A stretch of DNA of 64,000 nucleotides from Ancistrus triradiatus (taxonomy: Eukaryota; Chordata; Actinopteri; Siluriformes; Loricariidae): NCBI GenBank assembly GCA_025084515.1, contig JAJAGP010000209.1, forward strand, positions 378,841-442,840, given 5' to 3'. Under the pieces are notes generated by a model, which did no database searches, was not told where the DNA came from, and worked only from the letters and a program-made list of their open reading frames with translations. The first letter of the stretch is position 1. Every line of letters begins with the position of its first letter. Below are positions 49,401 through 55,186 of this stretch, piece by piece. Position numbers and translations under genes: made by a program.

Positions 49401-51406
49401 GGGGCTGTCGCTGGGCAACACAGACTTTCAAACTCCCTCCACAAATTTTCTATGGGGTTGAGGTCTGGAGACTGGCTAGGCCACTCCAGGACCTTGAAAT
49501 GCTTTTTACAGAGCCACTCCTTTGTTGCCTGAGCGGTGTGTTTGAGATCATTGTCATACTGGAAGACCCAGTCAGGTTCCATCTTCAATGCTCTCACAAT
49601 GATGGAAGGAGGTTTTTTGGCTTAAAATCTCACGATACATGGCCCCGTTCATTCTTTCCCTTAACACGGATCAGCCGTTCTGTCCCCTTTGCAGAAAAAA
49701 AAAACAGCCCCAAAGCATGATGTTCCACCCCCATGCTTCACAGTAGGTTATGGTGTTCTTGGGATGCAACTCAGCATTCTTCTTCCTCCAAAACATGACG
49801 AGTTGAGTTTTCTATTTTGGTTGTATGTGAACACATGATATTCTCCCAGTCCTCTTCTGGATCATCCATATGCTCTCTGGCAAACTTCAGACGGGCCTGG
49901 ACATGTTACTGGCTGTCCCTCTCGGCGTAGTGTGTTACTGATGGTAGCCTTTGTTACTTTGGTCCCAGCTCTCTGCAGGTCATTCATCAGGTCCCACCGT
50001 GTAGTTCTGGGATTTTTGCTCACCGTTCTCATCATTTTGGACCCCGCAGGATGAGATCTTGTGTGGGGCCCCAGATCGAGGGAGATTATCAATGGTCTTG
50101 TATGTCTTCCATTTTCTTACAATTGCTCCCACAGTTGATTTATTCACACCAACCTGCTTGCCTATTGTAGATTCACTGTTCCCAGCCTGGTGCAGGTCTA
50201 CAATTTTTCTTCCTGGTGTCCTTCGACAGCTCTTTGTTCTTGGCCATGGTTGAGTTTGGAGTCTGACTGTTGAGGCTGTGGACAGGTGTCTTTTATACAG
50301 ATAACGAGGTCAAACAGGTGCCATTAATACAGGTAACGAGTGGAGGACAGAAGAGCTTCTTAAAGAAGCTTTTCTTATTTTCCACCATGATTCACAATTA
50401 AATTCTTTAAAAATCCTACAATGTGATTTCCTGGATTTTTTTCTCATTTTGTCTCTCATAGTTGAAGTGTACCTATGATGAAAATGACAGACCTCTCTCA
50501 TCTTTCTAAGTAGGAGAACTTGCACAATCAATGGCTGACTAAATATTTTTTTTTCCCCATTCTAGTTTTTTAAATGAGATCCTGAAGTTTGATTCTCATG
50601 CAGTAGCTCTGTGAATATTTAATTTAATGATATGTTTTTGTTTGAATTGCTTAGGTCTGCAGAACCTGAAACTATCACTTGCTTTATGTGAGCACACAGA
50701 CTCCAGTCCATCGCTGAGCCCCTGCTCCTTGGGCAGTCCTCTGCTGCAGTCGACCATCAGACCACCTGTTCAGGATTTACAAAGCCCTGTGTATACAGAG
50801 AGCTTTCATTGGCCAGATGTAAGAGAGCTTCGTTCCAAATACTCCCACCACAGTTCTCAGCCACACCCAGTTAGCCATAGGTGCTGTACTCCAGACCAAA
50901 TACCTGAGACTAAACACGATCACCCTACAACTCAGCATAACTGTTCCTGTTCCAGCCCAGTTAGTGAAAGTAAGCTACCCCACTCACCACTAATAAAAGA
51001 CTCCTCAAACCCTTTTCCCCATGAGACCAAAAGACCTGCGGGACATTGTCTAGCTACACTGTGCAAGACAAGTTCTTTGGACCTCACGCAAGGACGGTGT
51101 CTTTTAAAACAGCAACAGAACCTCACAGATACTCAGAGTAGCTACTATATCTCTGGTCAAGCCGATCTGCCCAATGACCACAAGATCATTATAGTGGAAA
51201 GGACTACAGTCGTTGAGGCAGAGAAGAATGGTTTGGTAACAGAGGAGGAGAAGAAAGAGGAGATTGATCAGAACCAGCTTGATGAGAGGTGGCAAGATGA
51301 TGGTGGAACATGTGAACAGAGGTCGATCAAAAAGACAGAGAACAGCCAGCAGAGTTTGGTGAAAAATCTGCGTGCGAAATTCCAGAACCTCAGTTCATAC
51401 ATGTAA
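19701..51406 (+). CDS. plekhg3: plekhg3-like RhoGEF (DH-PH), 17 exons, 5' end possibly incomplete
   Basis: Spliced gene. Exons: 19701-20185, 29280-29380, 31782-31851, 32442-32488, 32863-33013, 34509-34640, 35819-36001, 36158-36250, 36373-36459, 36562-36595, 36681-36779, 36993-37034, 41226-41236, 42181-42495, 44424-44531, 45786-47289, 50655-51406. Every intron is GT..AG and the phases close to 1403 codons plus TAA. Counting from the first full codon, the DH domain is about residues 137-330 (VDRVVMEIIETERMYVRDL; LPLGAYLLKPVQRILKYHLL) and the PH domain about 341-446. The acidic run is about 725-753, a conserved RRESLSYIPAGLVR block lies near 890, and the tail ends LVKNLRAKFQNLSSYM. Known for the family: PLEKHG3 binds F-actin and activates Rac1/Cdc42 at the leading edge. 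The first exon opens in mid-codon, so an upstream exon is expected; alternatively Met at 19769 (CCATGG context) could start a 1381-residue protein, because the following ERPVS..SSDSSRE resembles the mammalian N-terminus. PLEKHG1/2 are the alternatives; the post-PH block and tail favour PLEKHG3. Confidence 0.93.
20432..20937. repeat. foldback MITE copy 2
   Basis: Starts GCCACCTCCTTGTTTCTACA, runs through GTGGTGGATCATTCTTAGCA and ends TGGACACTGAGTGTAGAAG; both halves of the palindrome are present. Contains a (GT)n run at 20685-20700. Confidence 0.75.
21088..21193 (-). repeat. tRNA-SINE fragment, family 1 (minus)
   Basis: TTTACATTTACATTTTTGTC, TTATCCAGAGCGACTTATAA and GGGTCAAGGGCCTTGCTCAA are the complement of the SINE 3' half. 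The box B half is missing and replaced by the foldback arm that follows. Confidence 0.75.
21194..21803. repeat. foldback element with ~197-bp arms
   Basis: 21194-21390 pairs with the complement of 21607-21803. Matched points include CCACATGATTACC / CCACATAATTACC, GTCCATTGTAG, AATAATTACTG, AAAAGGACCACCAAAT, CCGCTAACCAAATATTACCT and CATCACTTTACCACA. The 216-bp loop holds a fragment of the foldback MITE family (21430-21560, ..GTTCAGCCATGACACTGAGA..). Confidence 0.75.
21804..22560. other. no gene recognised
   Basis: Open frames at 22098-22283 and 22198-22470 have no identifiable domain and no splice support. Confidence 0.4.
22594..22621. repeat. (TTGA)n microsatellite
   Basis: Seven ATTG/TTGA units in a row. 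Confidence 0.9.
22676..22918 (+). repeat. SINE-type repeat, family 2
   Basis: GTCATGGTGCCACAGTGATT head, GAGTTTGTATGTTACTCTGG, CACATTCCAAAGACATG and a TTAGCGGGTATGAAAATGAATGAATG end, as in 10786-11082. Confidence 0.65.
22922..24045. other. no gene or repeat recognised
   Basis: Intronic single-copy-looking DNA; nothing found on either strand. Confidence 0.4.
24046..25030. repeat. degenerate MITE, second copy
   Basis: Shares ACACAGTTCCC, TTTGTGACAGACTTTGATCA, AACAGCCCTTTGAAG and TTTTCAGAACTAGGCAGCCA with 1276-3990. Opens TTTAAAGGTGACCTATTATT. Here the element is not interrupted. Confidence 0.5.
25327..25443. repeat. (TA)n tract followed by poly-T
   Basis: About 95 bases of alternating AT with a few breaks, then 23 T. 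The apparent open frame here is made only of Ile/Tyr/Lys repeats and is not a gene. Confidence 0.95.
25444..25959. other. no gene recognised
   Basis: Intronic DNA without visible features. Confidence 0.4.
25962..26726. mobile_element. pogo/Tigger-like MITE, copy 1
   Basis: TIRs CAGTGGTACCTCGGTTTTCG and the complement GAGAACCGAGGTACCACTG, with a perfect TA duplication at 25960-25961 and 26727-26728. Length 765 bp. Inside (from about 26121) is GCTCCCTGATTTATGATGGG, an end shared with 61240 and 41880-41917. No transposase. Confidence 0.85.
27044..27254 (+). repeat. tRNA-derived SINE, family 1, with internal palindrome
   Basis: Normal head and box B (GGTTCAAATCCCACC) to 27132. Then 12 bases, then a perfect inverted copy of 27105-27132 at 27145-27172, then return to the normal body (AAAGGCCCTTAACCCACAAT) and (TGTAAA)n. 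Confidence 0.88.
27255..27773. other. no gene recognised
   Basis: The open frame at 27452-27664 (minus) has no known domain. No splice-bounded coding signal. Confidence 0.4.
27774..28013 (-). repeat. 'TCAAG' MITE, copy 1 (minus)
   Basis: Body GTTTCTTCCTATAACACTCA, AAAGTTGCTTTGAGACAATG, AAAAAGCGCTATATAAATAG, ending in repeated ACTTG units. Complement matches the copies at 31251, 34821 and 60714. Confidence 0.85.
28115..28255. repeat. 53-bp-arm palindrome (hairpin element)
   Basis: Left arm 28115-28167 (CAAGAAGTTGAATCTG..GAAACGTTTCG) pairs almost perfectly with 28203-28255. The 35-bp spacer reads TCACTCATCTAAGTGACTTC and contains its own short inverted repeat (CACT..AGTG). Confidence 0.9.
28259..29279. 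other. intron, no feature recognised
   Basis: Single-copy-looking; ends in a (GTT)n-rich pyrimidine tract and the exon b acceptor. Confidence 0.4.
29280..29380 (+). CDS. plekhg3: plekhg3 exon b (DH domain)
   Basis: Acceptor TTTACAG, donor CAG|GTAAGA; 101 nt, starts phase 0, ends phase 2. Reads DYLAHIIDTRDLPIKPEQV then SLFGNIEVIYEFN, the usual DH segment after CR1. The 9.1-kb intron before it is full of repeats. Confidence 0.95.
29405..29535. repeat. foldback MITE fragment
   Basis: Only the left part: ACTTTAATAAGTACACCTCC, GTGTCTACACTCATTGTCAG, TACAGACTGTAGTCCATC. Confidence 0.7.
29803..31050. repeat. GTGACTGAGTGA minisatellite (~1.25 kb) with disordered core
   Basis: Perfect 12-bp units (GAGTGACTGAGT) occupy 29803-29930 and 30792-30895, and GACT/GAGT 4-mers run to 31050. 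Between about 29940 and 30790 the same words appear with many one-base gains and losses, mostly in G and A runs. Two overlapping 400-residue Ser/Gln/His/Thr open frames on the minus strand are products of the repeat and not a gene. Confidence 0.95.
31058..31250 (-). repeat. 'TCAAG' MITE, copy 2 (minus arm of inverted pair)
   Basis: GGTTGGGTCCCTCTTTGAGT to CGCTATATAAATAGTCAAG; abuts the minisatellite at its left and the next copy, head to head, at its right. Confidence 0.85.
31251..31487 (+). repeat. 'TCAAG' MITE, copy 3 (plus arm of inverted pair)
   Basis: TCAAGTCAGATTTATTTGTA to GGCGTAGATGATAAATCTAA. Together with 31058-31250 it forms a near-perfect palindrome with almost no spacer. Confidence 0.85.
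31782..31851 (+). CDS. plekhg3: plekhg3 exon c (DH domain)
   Basis: Acceptor CCTCTGCAG, donor AAG|GTATGT; 70 nt restoring phase 0. Reads (S)ELLQSLEMCDNDPVAIASCF then VDK, in line with the DH segment of the PLEKHG family. The minisatellite lies in the intron just before it. Confidence 0.94.
31852..32441. other. intron, no feature recognised
   Basis: Single-copy-looking intronic DNA between exons c and d. Confidence 0.45.
32442..32488 (+). CDS. plekhg3: plekhg3 exon d (DH domain)
   Basis: 47 nt; acceptor TGTGCAG, donor AA|GTAAGT. Reads SEYFDIYTQYCTNYP, with the last codon (Asn) split into the next exon. The YTQYC..YP motif is typical of DH domains. Confidence 0.94.
32863..33013 (+). CDS. plekhg3: plekhg3 exon e (DH core, CR3)
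   Basis: 151 nt; acceptor CTCTTCAG, donor CAG|GTGTGT. Reads SVATLTECMRNKSLANFFRD.. and LPLGAYLLKPVQRILKYHLL. The LLKPVQRI.KYHLLL helix is the most conserved DH block and forms part of the Rho-GTPase-binding surface. A tRNA-derived SINE begins about 25 nt after the donor. Confidence 0.97.
33036..33232 (+). repeat. tRNA-derived SINE, family 1
   Basis: GGTAGCCTAGCGGTTAAGCT (box A region), GGTTCAAATCCCACC (box B), AAGTCGCTCTGGATAAGGGC and TGTAAATGTAGATGTAAA tail. Confidence 0.9.
33452..33580 (+). repeat. tRNA-SINE fragment (strongly worn)
   Basis: GGATGGAGTGACTCGGCGGT..CAGTTGTAATTTGCTCTGGA resembles the family-1 layout with a large internal loss. Confidence 0.4.
33581..34508. other. intron, no gene; poly-C tract
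   Basis: Nothing coding. A run of 13 C at 34040-34052 is the only simple-sequence feature. Confidence 0.45.
34509..34640 (+). CDS. plekhg3: plekhg3 exon f (end of DH domain)
   Basis: 132 nt, phase 0 to 0; acceptor TTGTAG, donor CAG|GTGATT. Reads EIAKHLDPEEEGYDVVEEAI.. and VAWYINDMKRKHEHAVRLQ, the C-terminal DH helices leading into the PH linker. Confidence 0.96.
34821..34967 (+). repeat. 'TCAAG' MITE, copy 4 (right-truncated)
   Basis: AGTCAAGTCAGATTTATTTA to GACAGTGGCAAGGAAAAACT, cut where the 60714 copy is also cut (about 150 bp). Confidence 0.85.
35098..35282 (+). repeat. tRNA-derived SINE, family 1
   Basis: GTGCTAGCCTAGTGGTTAAG, GGTTCAAATGCCACC box B, CTTGAGCAAGGACCTTAATC and a worn 3' end without the TGTAAA tail. 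Confidence 0.8.
35283..35818. other. intron, no feature recognised
   Basis: Single-copy-looking DNA leading to the acceptor of exon g. Confidence 0.4.
35819..36001 (+). CDS. plekhg3: plekhg3 exon g (DH-PH linker and PH strands)
   Basis: 183 nt, phase 0 to 0; acceptor TCTGCAG, donor ATG|GTATTT. Reads EIQSLLINWKGADLTTYGEL.. then NERTLFLFDTVLLITKKRG, the beta strands of the PH domain with the LFLFD..LLITKK signature of DH-associated PH domains. Confidence 0.96.
36158..36250 (+). CDS. plekhg3: plekhg3 exon h (PH domain)
   Basis: 93 nt, phase 0; acceptor ATTGTCAG, donor CAG|GTGGGT. Reads CSTLMLIESAKDSLRFSVTH then YKHPKQPLTVQ. The variable PH loop lies here. Confidence 0.95.
36373..36459 (+). CDS. 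plekhg3: plekhg3 exon i (PH C-terminal helix)
   Basis: 87 nt, phase 0; acceptor TTTGCAG, donor AAA|GTATGC. Reads AKTVEEKKLWAHHIKRLILE then NHKAIIPQK. The W in the amphipathic helix is the invariant PH tryptophan. Confidence 0.96.
36562..36595 (+). CDS. plekhg3: plekhg3 exon j (post-PH, 34 nt)
   Basis: Acceptor CTTTTAG, donor T|GTGAGT; starts phase 0, ends phase 1. Reads AKDAILDMTSS with a split Cys codon. It corresponds to the segment just after the PH domain in the family. Confidence 0.88.
36681..36779 (+). CDS. plekhg3: plekhg3 exon k (post-PH basic segment)
   Basis: 99 nt; acceptor GATATAG, donor G|GTGAGC. Reads PVKHRYSPERLNKPVSCQGE then DQIRLRKGRRQS. An internal CAGG|GTGAGG at about 36736 is a weaker possible donor, but skipping the remainder would drop the conserved GRRQSEP motif. 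Confidence 0.9.
36993..37034 (+). CDS. plekhg3: plekhg3 exon l (42 nt)
   Basis: Acceptor TTTAATAG, donor CAG|GTAATT; 42 nt, phase 1 to 1. Completes the SEP motif, then reads FNRAKQGMQTTS. The long intron that follows (4.2 kb) carries the nested foldback/Tc1 insertion. Confidence 0.85.
37139..39490. repeat. foldback MITE copy 4, interrupted by a Tc1 element
   Basis: Left end ACTGATCAAAAATAACTTTA and right end TGCCATAGCTGATCAGTGT are inverted. The left 510 bp and right 130 bp of the MITE resume exactly either side of 37652-39359, showing the Tc1 came later. Confidence 0.85.
37652..39359 (+). mobile_element. Tc1-like element, family II, copy D (full length, heavily frameshifted)
   Basis: Both TIRs (CAGTGGGTCAAAAAAGTG..; complement ..TTTTTTGCCCCACTG) with TA at 37650-37651 and 39360-39361. 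A transposase start ATGGCCAAGACCAAAAAGCT is at 38013, but one-base gains in C, G, A and T runs between 38070 and 38900 break every frame. The 3' part still shows the GHVF-type QHDND block and SQSPDLNPIENLRRELKVRV (Trp of the usual ENLWR changed to Arg). Confidence 0.92.
39686..39965 (+). mobile_element. non-autonomous Tc1-type relic, second copy
   Basis: TACTATGCAAAAGTCTTAGG start, AATACAAGCAGAAAATAAAG, ..TTTTTGGAAGGATAGCTGCC end; same family as 8703-9183 and 52768-53042. Confidence 0.65.
39966..41225. other. repeat-poor intronic island
   Basis: 1.26 kb with no repeat and no exon until the microexon acceptor. Contains several homeobox-type AT cores (CATTAATATTGG, TTTATCATTAATAAAC) and a repeat-free block around 40130-40350. 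It could be a conserved non-coding element, but conservation cannot be judged from one sequence. Confidence 0.35.
41226..41236 (+). CDS. plekhg3: plekhg3 11-nt microexon
   Basis: Eleven bases (AAGCTCTCAAG) between acceptor CTTCATGTAG and donor GTATGC. The exon before ends in phase 1 and the exon after (42181) opens in phase 0; only an 11-nt (2 mod 3) insert joins them. The result is E-A-L-K, followed by HADSIGALL, which resembles MKHAGSAGTLL after the PH domain of mammalian PLEKHG3. The exon sits 39 bp before a pogo-like MITE. Confidence 0.78.
41276..42078. mobile_element. pogo/Tigger-like MITE, copy 2
   Basis: TIRs CAGTGGTACCTCATTTCTCG and the complement of CAGTGGTACCTTGTTTCTCG, with perfect TA duplication (41274-41275, 42079-42080). 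Opposite orientation to 25962-26726. Contains the complementary internal end TTTATAAATCAGGGAGAACC. Confidence 0.85.
42181..42495 (+). CDS. plekhg3: plekhg3 exon n (Ser-rich)
   Basis: 315 nt, phase 0 to 0; acceptor ATGTCCCAG, donor CAG|GTAGCT. Reads HADSIGALLSDSSSSSVQES and later EEDFEDILVKNEQ. Ser/Glu-rich and probably disordered; no known domain seen. The open frame continues upstream into the intron and downstream past the donor, but those parts are not exon-like. Confidence 0.9.
42838..43774. repeat. foldback MITE copy 5, with a SINE inside
   Basis: Left end CACTTTTTTAGGTACACCTC, right end ACGTAATAAAGTGGCCTATC; the palindrome arms meet around a family-1 SINE at 43246-43442. Confidence 0.85.
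43246..43442 (+). repeat. tRNA-derived SINE, family 1, nested
   Basis: GGTAGCCTAGCGGGTAAGGT, GGTTCAAATCCCACC, AAGTCGCTCTGGATAAAGGT, TGTAAATGTAAATGTAG. Well preserved; sits in the centre of the foldback MITE. Confidence 0.9.
43775..44423. other. intron, no feature recognised
   Basis: Single-copy-looking DNA before the acceptor of exon o. Confidence 0.4.
44424..44531 (+). CDS. plekhg3: plekhg3 exon o (acidic, 36 codons)
   Basis: 108 nt, phase 0 to 0; acceptor CTCATTTAAG, donor CAG|GTAAAG. Reads NRDGEEPVEENVVVKSKMSQ then PSSEVDQDEDFAIGQQ. It is in frame with both neighbours and could be skipped without a frameshift, so it may be alternative. Other AG acceptors at 44428 and 44430 would break phase. 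Confidence 0.78.
44575..45512 (+). mobile_element. mariner-type element with ~185-bp inverted ends
   Basis: 44589-44771 and 45297-45480 are inverted copies of each other (..TTTTTTGGAATATATTGCAGG.., ..GGGTTCATACTGTCTGCA..); the right end is TTGGGGTTGTAA. The interior keeps short plus-strand transposase words: WSDQSIFQIFFGKNGHRVHQ and SVMVWSCVSALGKFH. Most of the gene is deleted. Confidence 0.8.
45786..47289 (+). CDS. plekhg3: plekhg3 large C-terminal exon
   Basis: 1504 nt open reading frame; acceptor CCCACTAG, donor A|GTAAGT. It contains a Glu/Asp tract (about 46003-46086) built largely of GAG/GAT codons, a conserved KIKQYYEHAENQDVNFSIKR / RESLSYIPAGLVRSLSQQL block (about 46428-46550) and a basic QYSQRIKNNRPFVRQR segment near the end. 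The opposite-strand open frames at the acidic tract are poly-Pro/poly-Ser shadows of the same codons. Confidence 0.95.
47290..47404. repeat. (GT/TATG)n microsatellite beside a Tc1 insertion
   Basis: TGTGTGTATG units at 47352-47395 run into TATATACATA next to the TIR at 47407. Confidence 0.85.
47407..49001 (-). mobile_element. Tc1/mariner element, family III (near full length, frameshifted)
   Basis: TIRs CACTGCTCAAAAATACTAAG and complement ..CCCTTTATTTTTTTGAGCAGTG. The minus strand encodes, in pieces, an HTH (48363-48668), LFTDESRFTLSTCDRRDRVW (first Asp), GSGSVMVWGGMSLEGRTDLH, FLLMQDNARPQ (second Asp) and SARSPDLNPIEHIWDIMSRS (Glu). The DDE triad is complete but single-base changes put it in at least three frames. 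It lies in the last plekhg3 intron. Confidence 0.92.
49002..49044. repeat. (CA)n microsatellite between two transposons
   Basis: CGCGCACACG followed by ACAC units broken once at 49031. Confidence 0.9.
49045..50560 (-). mobile_element. Tc1-like element, family II, copy E (minus, broken)
   Basis: Left TIR CAGTGGGGCAAAAAAGTATT fused to the CA repeat; right end TTTTTCCCCATTCTAG is worn. Minus-strand pieces include VFQYDNDLKHTAQATKEWLC and SQSPDLNPIENLWREFESLC. It keeps the CCCAGCGACAG segment that copies C, D and F lack. An internal deletion near 50370 removes part of the 5' non-coding region. Confidence 0.9.
50655..51406 (+). CDS. plekhg3: plekhg3 terminal coding exon and stop
   Basis: Acceptor TTGCTTAG at 50654; completes a split Ser codon and reads SLQNLKLSLALCEHTDSSPS to LVKNLRAKFQNLSSYM, stop TAA at 51404-51406. 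The Ser/Pro/Cys-rich middle is unstructured; the last 17 residues are the conserved family tail. Two transposons fill the intron before it. Confidence 0.95.
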
Positions 51407-52270
51407 CAGTAATTGTAAACAACTTCTGGAGTCTTCACTATTGCACATCATTGTACAAAGTCTGCAAACATAAAGATAGCAAAGGGTGATGTCAGGAGGG
51501 TTGTGGCAATGTACCATACATGTGTATTTTTATGCAGTAAGTTCTTTATTAGCAGAACTAAACATACACATAAGAACTTGAACCTTTTAATGGAAACACT
51601 TGTAAACTGGCTATTTTGTTGTGAAATTGGGTGTATATTAGAATTTTTCTGTACGGAAGCTTTTGTTAAATGCATAAAGCTACACTGGTATGCTTACTCA
51701 GGATATATTTACCTCCATTGAGCTTTTTTCATCGTTACGTATCATTACTATAATATTGTTCATGGTGTATTGCAAGTGCATGTTCTTCCCTGACAGATCC
51801 AGTAGCTGAACTTTTCACAAAACCAATTATGTAATGGGATCCAGGGCCATATTATGGCTTGCCATACAGGGTCATTTACTAGACATTTTAAAAAGTGATA
51901 AAATGTGTATTATCACACTGTACCGTCATATTGCCGATAATGATCCAAACTCTTGGTTAACATAAGGAATAATGTGAGTTTAGTGCGTAGGGTCTTATTA
52001 ACAGATTTTCTAAACACAAGTGCAATGCTTTACCAGTTACACATTTATTACTACTGGTATAAAAAGACTGAGATACAACAAGTATTTCTGTACTTACTGT
52101 ATGTGATTGGAATGCATGTAAATAATTTGTAAATTGTAAAAATGGCCAGTTCTGTCTGATTCATCTGTATATAGAAACACTGGTATTGGGTAAAGGGCAA
52201 TATTGTAACGCTGTCGCTCAATGAGTAAACAAAGGATTTTTATTCCAATTAAACATAATCAGTGGACTAC
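51407..52270 (+). other. plekhg3: plekhg3 3' UTR (probable)
   Basis: AT-rich, repeat-free stretch after the stop codon. The best poly(A) signal seen is ATTAAA at 52248-52253, with a T-rich tract about 45 nt further on (52297-52306). No AATAAA was seen between the stop codon and this signal. The end is a prediction. Confidence 0.55.
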
Positions 52271-52767
52271 AATGGACAAGTACTGCCTTTGATCCCCTTT
52301 TTTTTAGTTTACATTAAAAAGGTGCAACAGCTGTCAGGGCAGGTTCAGTTATTGTCTCATAAATATGAAATGACTAATAACCGACTTATGATTTATAAAT
52401 AGTAAATCTAGGATCAGCTAGTTTGACTTTCTAATGCTCTGCATTCATTTGTGGAAATAACCTTTCAAGGTTTTTTTGATCAGAAATACAAGCTTGTTAA
52501 CAATGTCTTAACACTTGGCATAAAGACATGGTCAGTATGTAGAGCAGAAGGTTCTGTCCATTATTGGATCTTACATGTAACCTCATCTGCAATTTTGTCT
52601 ATAATCCTTTATATTTCTTCCAAAAAAGGGTATAACTAATGCATAAGGCTAATACGTTTTTTTCCTGCAAGGCAGTAATAGAGTCAACATATCTGAAAAC
52701 ATTGGTTAAAGTTTATCTTGCACTGATGCTTATTTTAATAGACCAACAAAATGGACAGAACTGCAAA
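52271..52767. other. intergenic, no feature recognised
   Basis: AT-rich DNA after the plekhg3 poly(A) signal. The open frame at 52451-52639 has no domain. Confidence 0.4.
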
Positions 52768-53042
52768 AAGTCTTAGGCCACCATTAGATTAAATATACCA
52801 TTGTATTAGCAATGGTATAATAACCATATGTAATTATTTATCTCTCTATTAGAATACAAGCAGAAAATACATTAAATTTGTATACAGTATTTAAAAAACT
52901 GAAAAGAAAATAAGTATTTAATGTGACTTCTCCTTACACCTTACACATCAGCATCTGGCAGCTTCATCAGGATGCCAAGTTGATCCTTCTACAGTCCAAA
53001 GAAGATTGATCAGGAATTTTCTTTTTGGAAGGGACGCTGCGT
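52768..53042 (+). mobile_element. non-autonomous Tc1-type relic, third copy
   Basis: CTGCAAAAAGTCTTAGGCCA, AATACAAGCAGAAAATACAT, CATCTGGCAGCTTCATCAGG and TCTTTTTGGAAGGGACGCTG; closest in layout to the complement of 8703-9183. Confidence 0.65.
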
Positions 53043-53895
53043 GTGTCTTATGTAGAATGTAGGGAATAGTGAGTAAGGGACCATTTTGGTAACAACCTAT
53101 AAATATATTCTCATGTGGTCAAATAATGAAAATCCAATTGAAGAAATGTATACTAAAAAGTGTCGCTGCTCCAATATAATTTCCTATATCAATTGTTTTA
53201 AACTGTGCTGCCAGTGATTTACTAATTCATTTACAGCTAATATTTTTACAGTGTATATTTGTGGTTAAATAGCTCAGTTCCGCCTAAACAGATGAGAGAA
53301 ATCGGATTTTAATTGGCATGAATTTACATAATAGCACAAAGGCTTCTAACGTAAGGTTTGATACTGATGATCCTGGAAAATATGGAGTAAATATTGTGAG
53401 TATTCAGTACAGAATCTTTCCACTTCACCCTAGGTCCTCGATCCCTGGACTCTCCTAATCCCATAGATATACAATGGGGATGACCATGTCAAAAGGTTCA
53501 TTCTGTTGCCATTCATCTTTTTGTGCGTTTTGAATTGTTGATTCACTAAAAGCTCCAACTGTGAATCAGTCTTGACAGAGGCATTCAGAATATTATTTAA
53601 AATGCTTTGGTATTACATGCAGCCCATAATGGCATAAATCCTAAAAAGATCCTAAGGGCCTCACAAATCCTGCACCAGACTTAACAATCGGGATAAGGTT
53701 CTTTTCGATAAGTTATTTCCTCTTATGCCTCTCATGTCATCATTAATGTTTATTGCTGACAAGTTATTATACAAGACAGGGTCATTGGAGAAACATTTTC
53801 TCTAATCATCCTTCTCACTGTATGTGTTCTTGGTTTATTGCAGCTCTGTTTGTTTTAAAATGCTTAAATATGCTCAAAGGCTGAATATAGGCATG
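53043..53895. other. intergenic, no gene recognised
   Basis: No coding signal. The piece near 53650-53830 (CACAAATCCTGCACCAGACT) could be an old DNA-transposon remnant, without a second copy to prove it. Confidence 0.35.
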
Positions 53896-54536
53896 TATAC
53901 TCACTTTATTAGGTACACCTACCTCCTTTCTACAGTCATAGTCTGTTTTATCAGGTCCACTTACCATGTAGATGTACTTTGTAGTTCTGCAGTTGTAAAT
54001 TGTAGTTCATCGGTTTTTCTACATTATTTAGTCCCCTTTACTTTGTTCTTTAAAGGTTTGGACCCCTATTTGGGTGAAGGATCATTCTCAGCACTGCAGT
54101 GACAATGATGTTGTGGTGGTGTGTTGATGTGTTTTGCTGGTAAGATTGGATCAGACACAGAAGTGCTGCTTGAGTTTTAAGTACTGTGTTCACCCACTGT
54201 GGACTCTCTTAGACACATCTAACGTATTGCTCCACCTTGTAGATGTAAAGTCAGAGAAAGGAGCTCATCTGTTGTACCAGTTTGTGTTAGTCGTCCTCTA
54301 ATCCTTCATAAGTGCTCACAGGACTCTGCTTACAGGATGCTGGTGGCTGGTCATTTTTGGGTGGTGGACTAGTCCAGCAGTGTCTGAGCAAAACCCCAGC
54401 AGCTTTGTATGAAAAGAAACAGATGGACTACAGTCTGTAATTGTAAAAGTAAAAAGTGGAAACTGGAAAATGGACAATGAGTGTAGAAACAAGGAGGCAG
54501 TGGCTACACTCACTGGTCACTTTATTAGGTACACCA
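53896..54536. repeat. foldback MITE copy 6
   Basis: ACTCACTTTATTAGGTACAC start, both palindrome halves, end GAGTGTAGAAACAAGGAGGC followed by a second short end ACTTTATTAGGTACACCAG at 54518. Confidence 0.8.
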
Positions 54537-55016
54537 GTGTAGAGTAGAGCCACTGCCTTATTTATGAAAGTCCACACAATTTAGTCTTGTTTCGTTTATC
54601 TATTCTCAAATATTTTCCATTGATGATTTTTTTTAAAGCAAATTTGGCCTCTGTCACCTCATACACGACTCATGGTTGACTGCTTGAGCCATTCAAGCTA
54701 TAATACAAACATACTTTCGAAGGAACATGTTTGTTTGTTTGTTTTTCATACGAATTTCTGCGGTTATTTCGAACTTACAAAAATGACTCTTATAGTTTGT
54801 ATGAGATTAAAACCACAGATATTCGTTAACAGTTTACTCACCTTTTGCCAATTGTGCCATTGGGTTAAAAACGCTGGATAATTTTATGAGAAAATAAAGG
54901 TTGGGTGAAGTGACTGTTGACATCTTCTTTGTTCAGTCCTCCCATGCTAATGTTTGAGGTTCCATGTTTTGACCTGTAGGGTACTTATACACTCTGTACG
55001 TACGGAGGGAGGGAGG
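54537..55016. other. region upstream of globin X
   Basis: No TATA box at a convincing place. The last 60 bases before 55017 carry a purine-rich GGAGGGAGGGAGGATGGCGG stretch that may be core promoter. The open frame at 54672-54881 has no domain. Confidence 0.35.
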
Positions 55017-55109
55017 ATGGCGGTTATGGAGCGAGCCGGAGCTAGTGCAGTAGATTTGAAAACATCAGAAGAGACACGACAGTTTAATCCCCGAGTCAAA
55101 TCAGCGTAG
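55017..55109 (+). promoter_or_regulatory. upstream ORF in putative globin X leader
   Basis: A 30-codon frame, MAVMERAGASAVD..KSA, stops 77 nt before the globin ATG and is out of phase with it. Its ATG lies in GGATGGCGGTT, which also resembles a YY1 core (ATGGCGG), so this could mark the promoter rather than a translated uORF. The transcription start is not visible from sequence. Confidence 0.3.
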
Positions 55110-55186
55110 GAGAACTTCGGTTCGCCGAGATATATATACTGTTATAATACTGTTGTGTAGTTTGTAGAGTGTGTAGTTTGTTTAAA

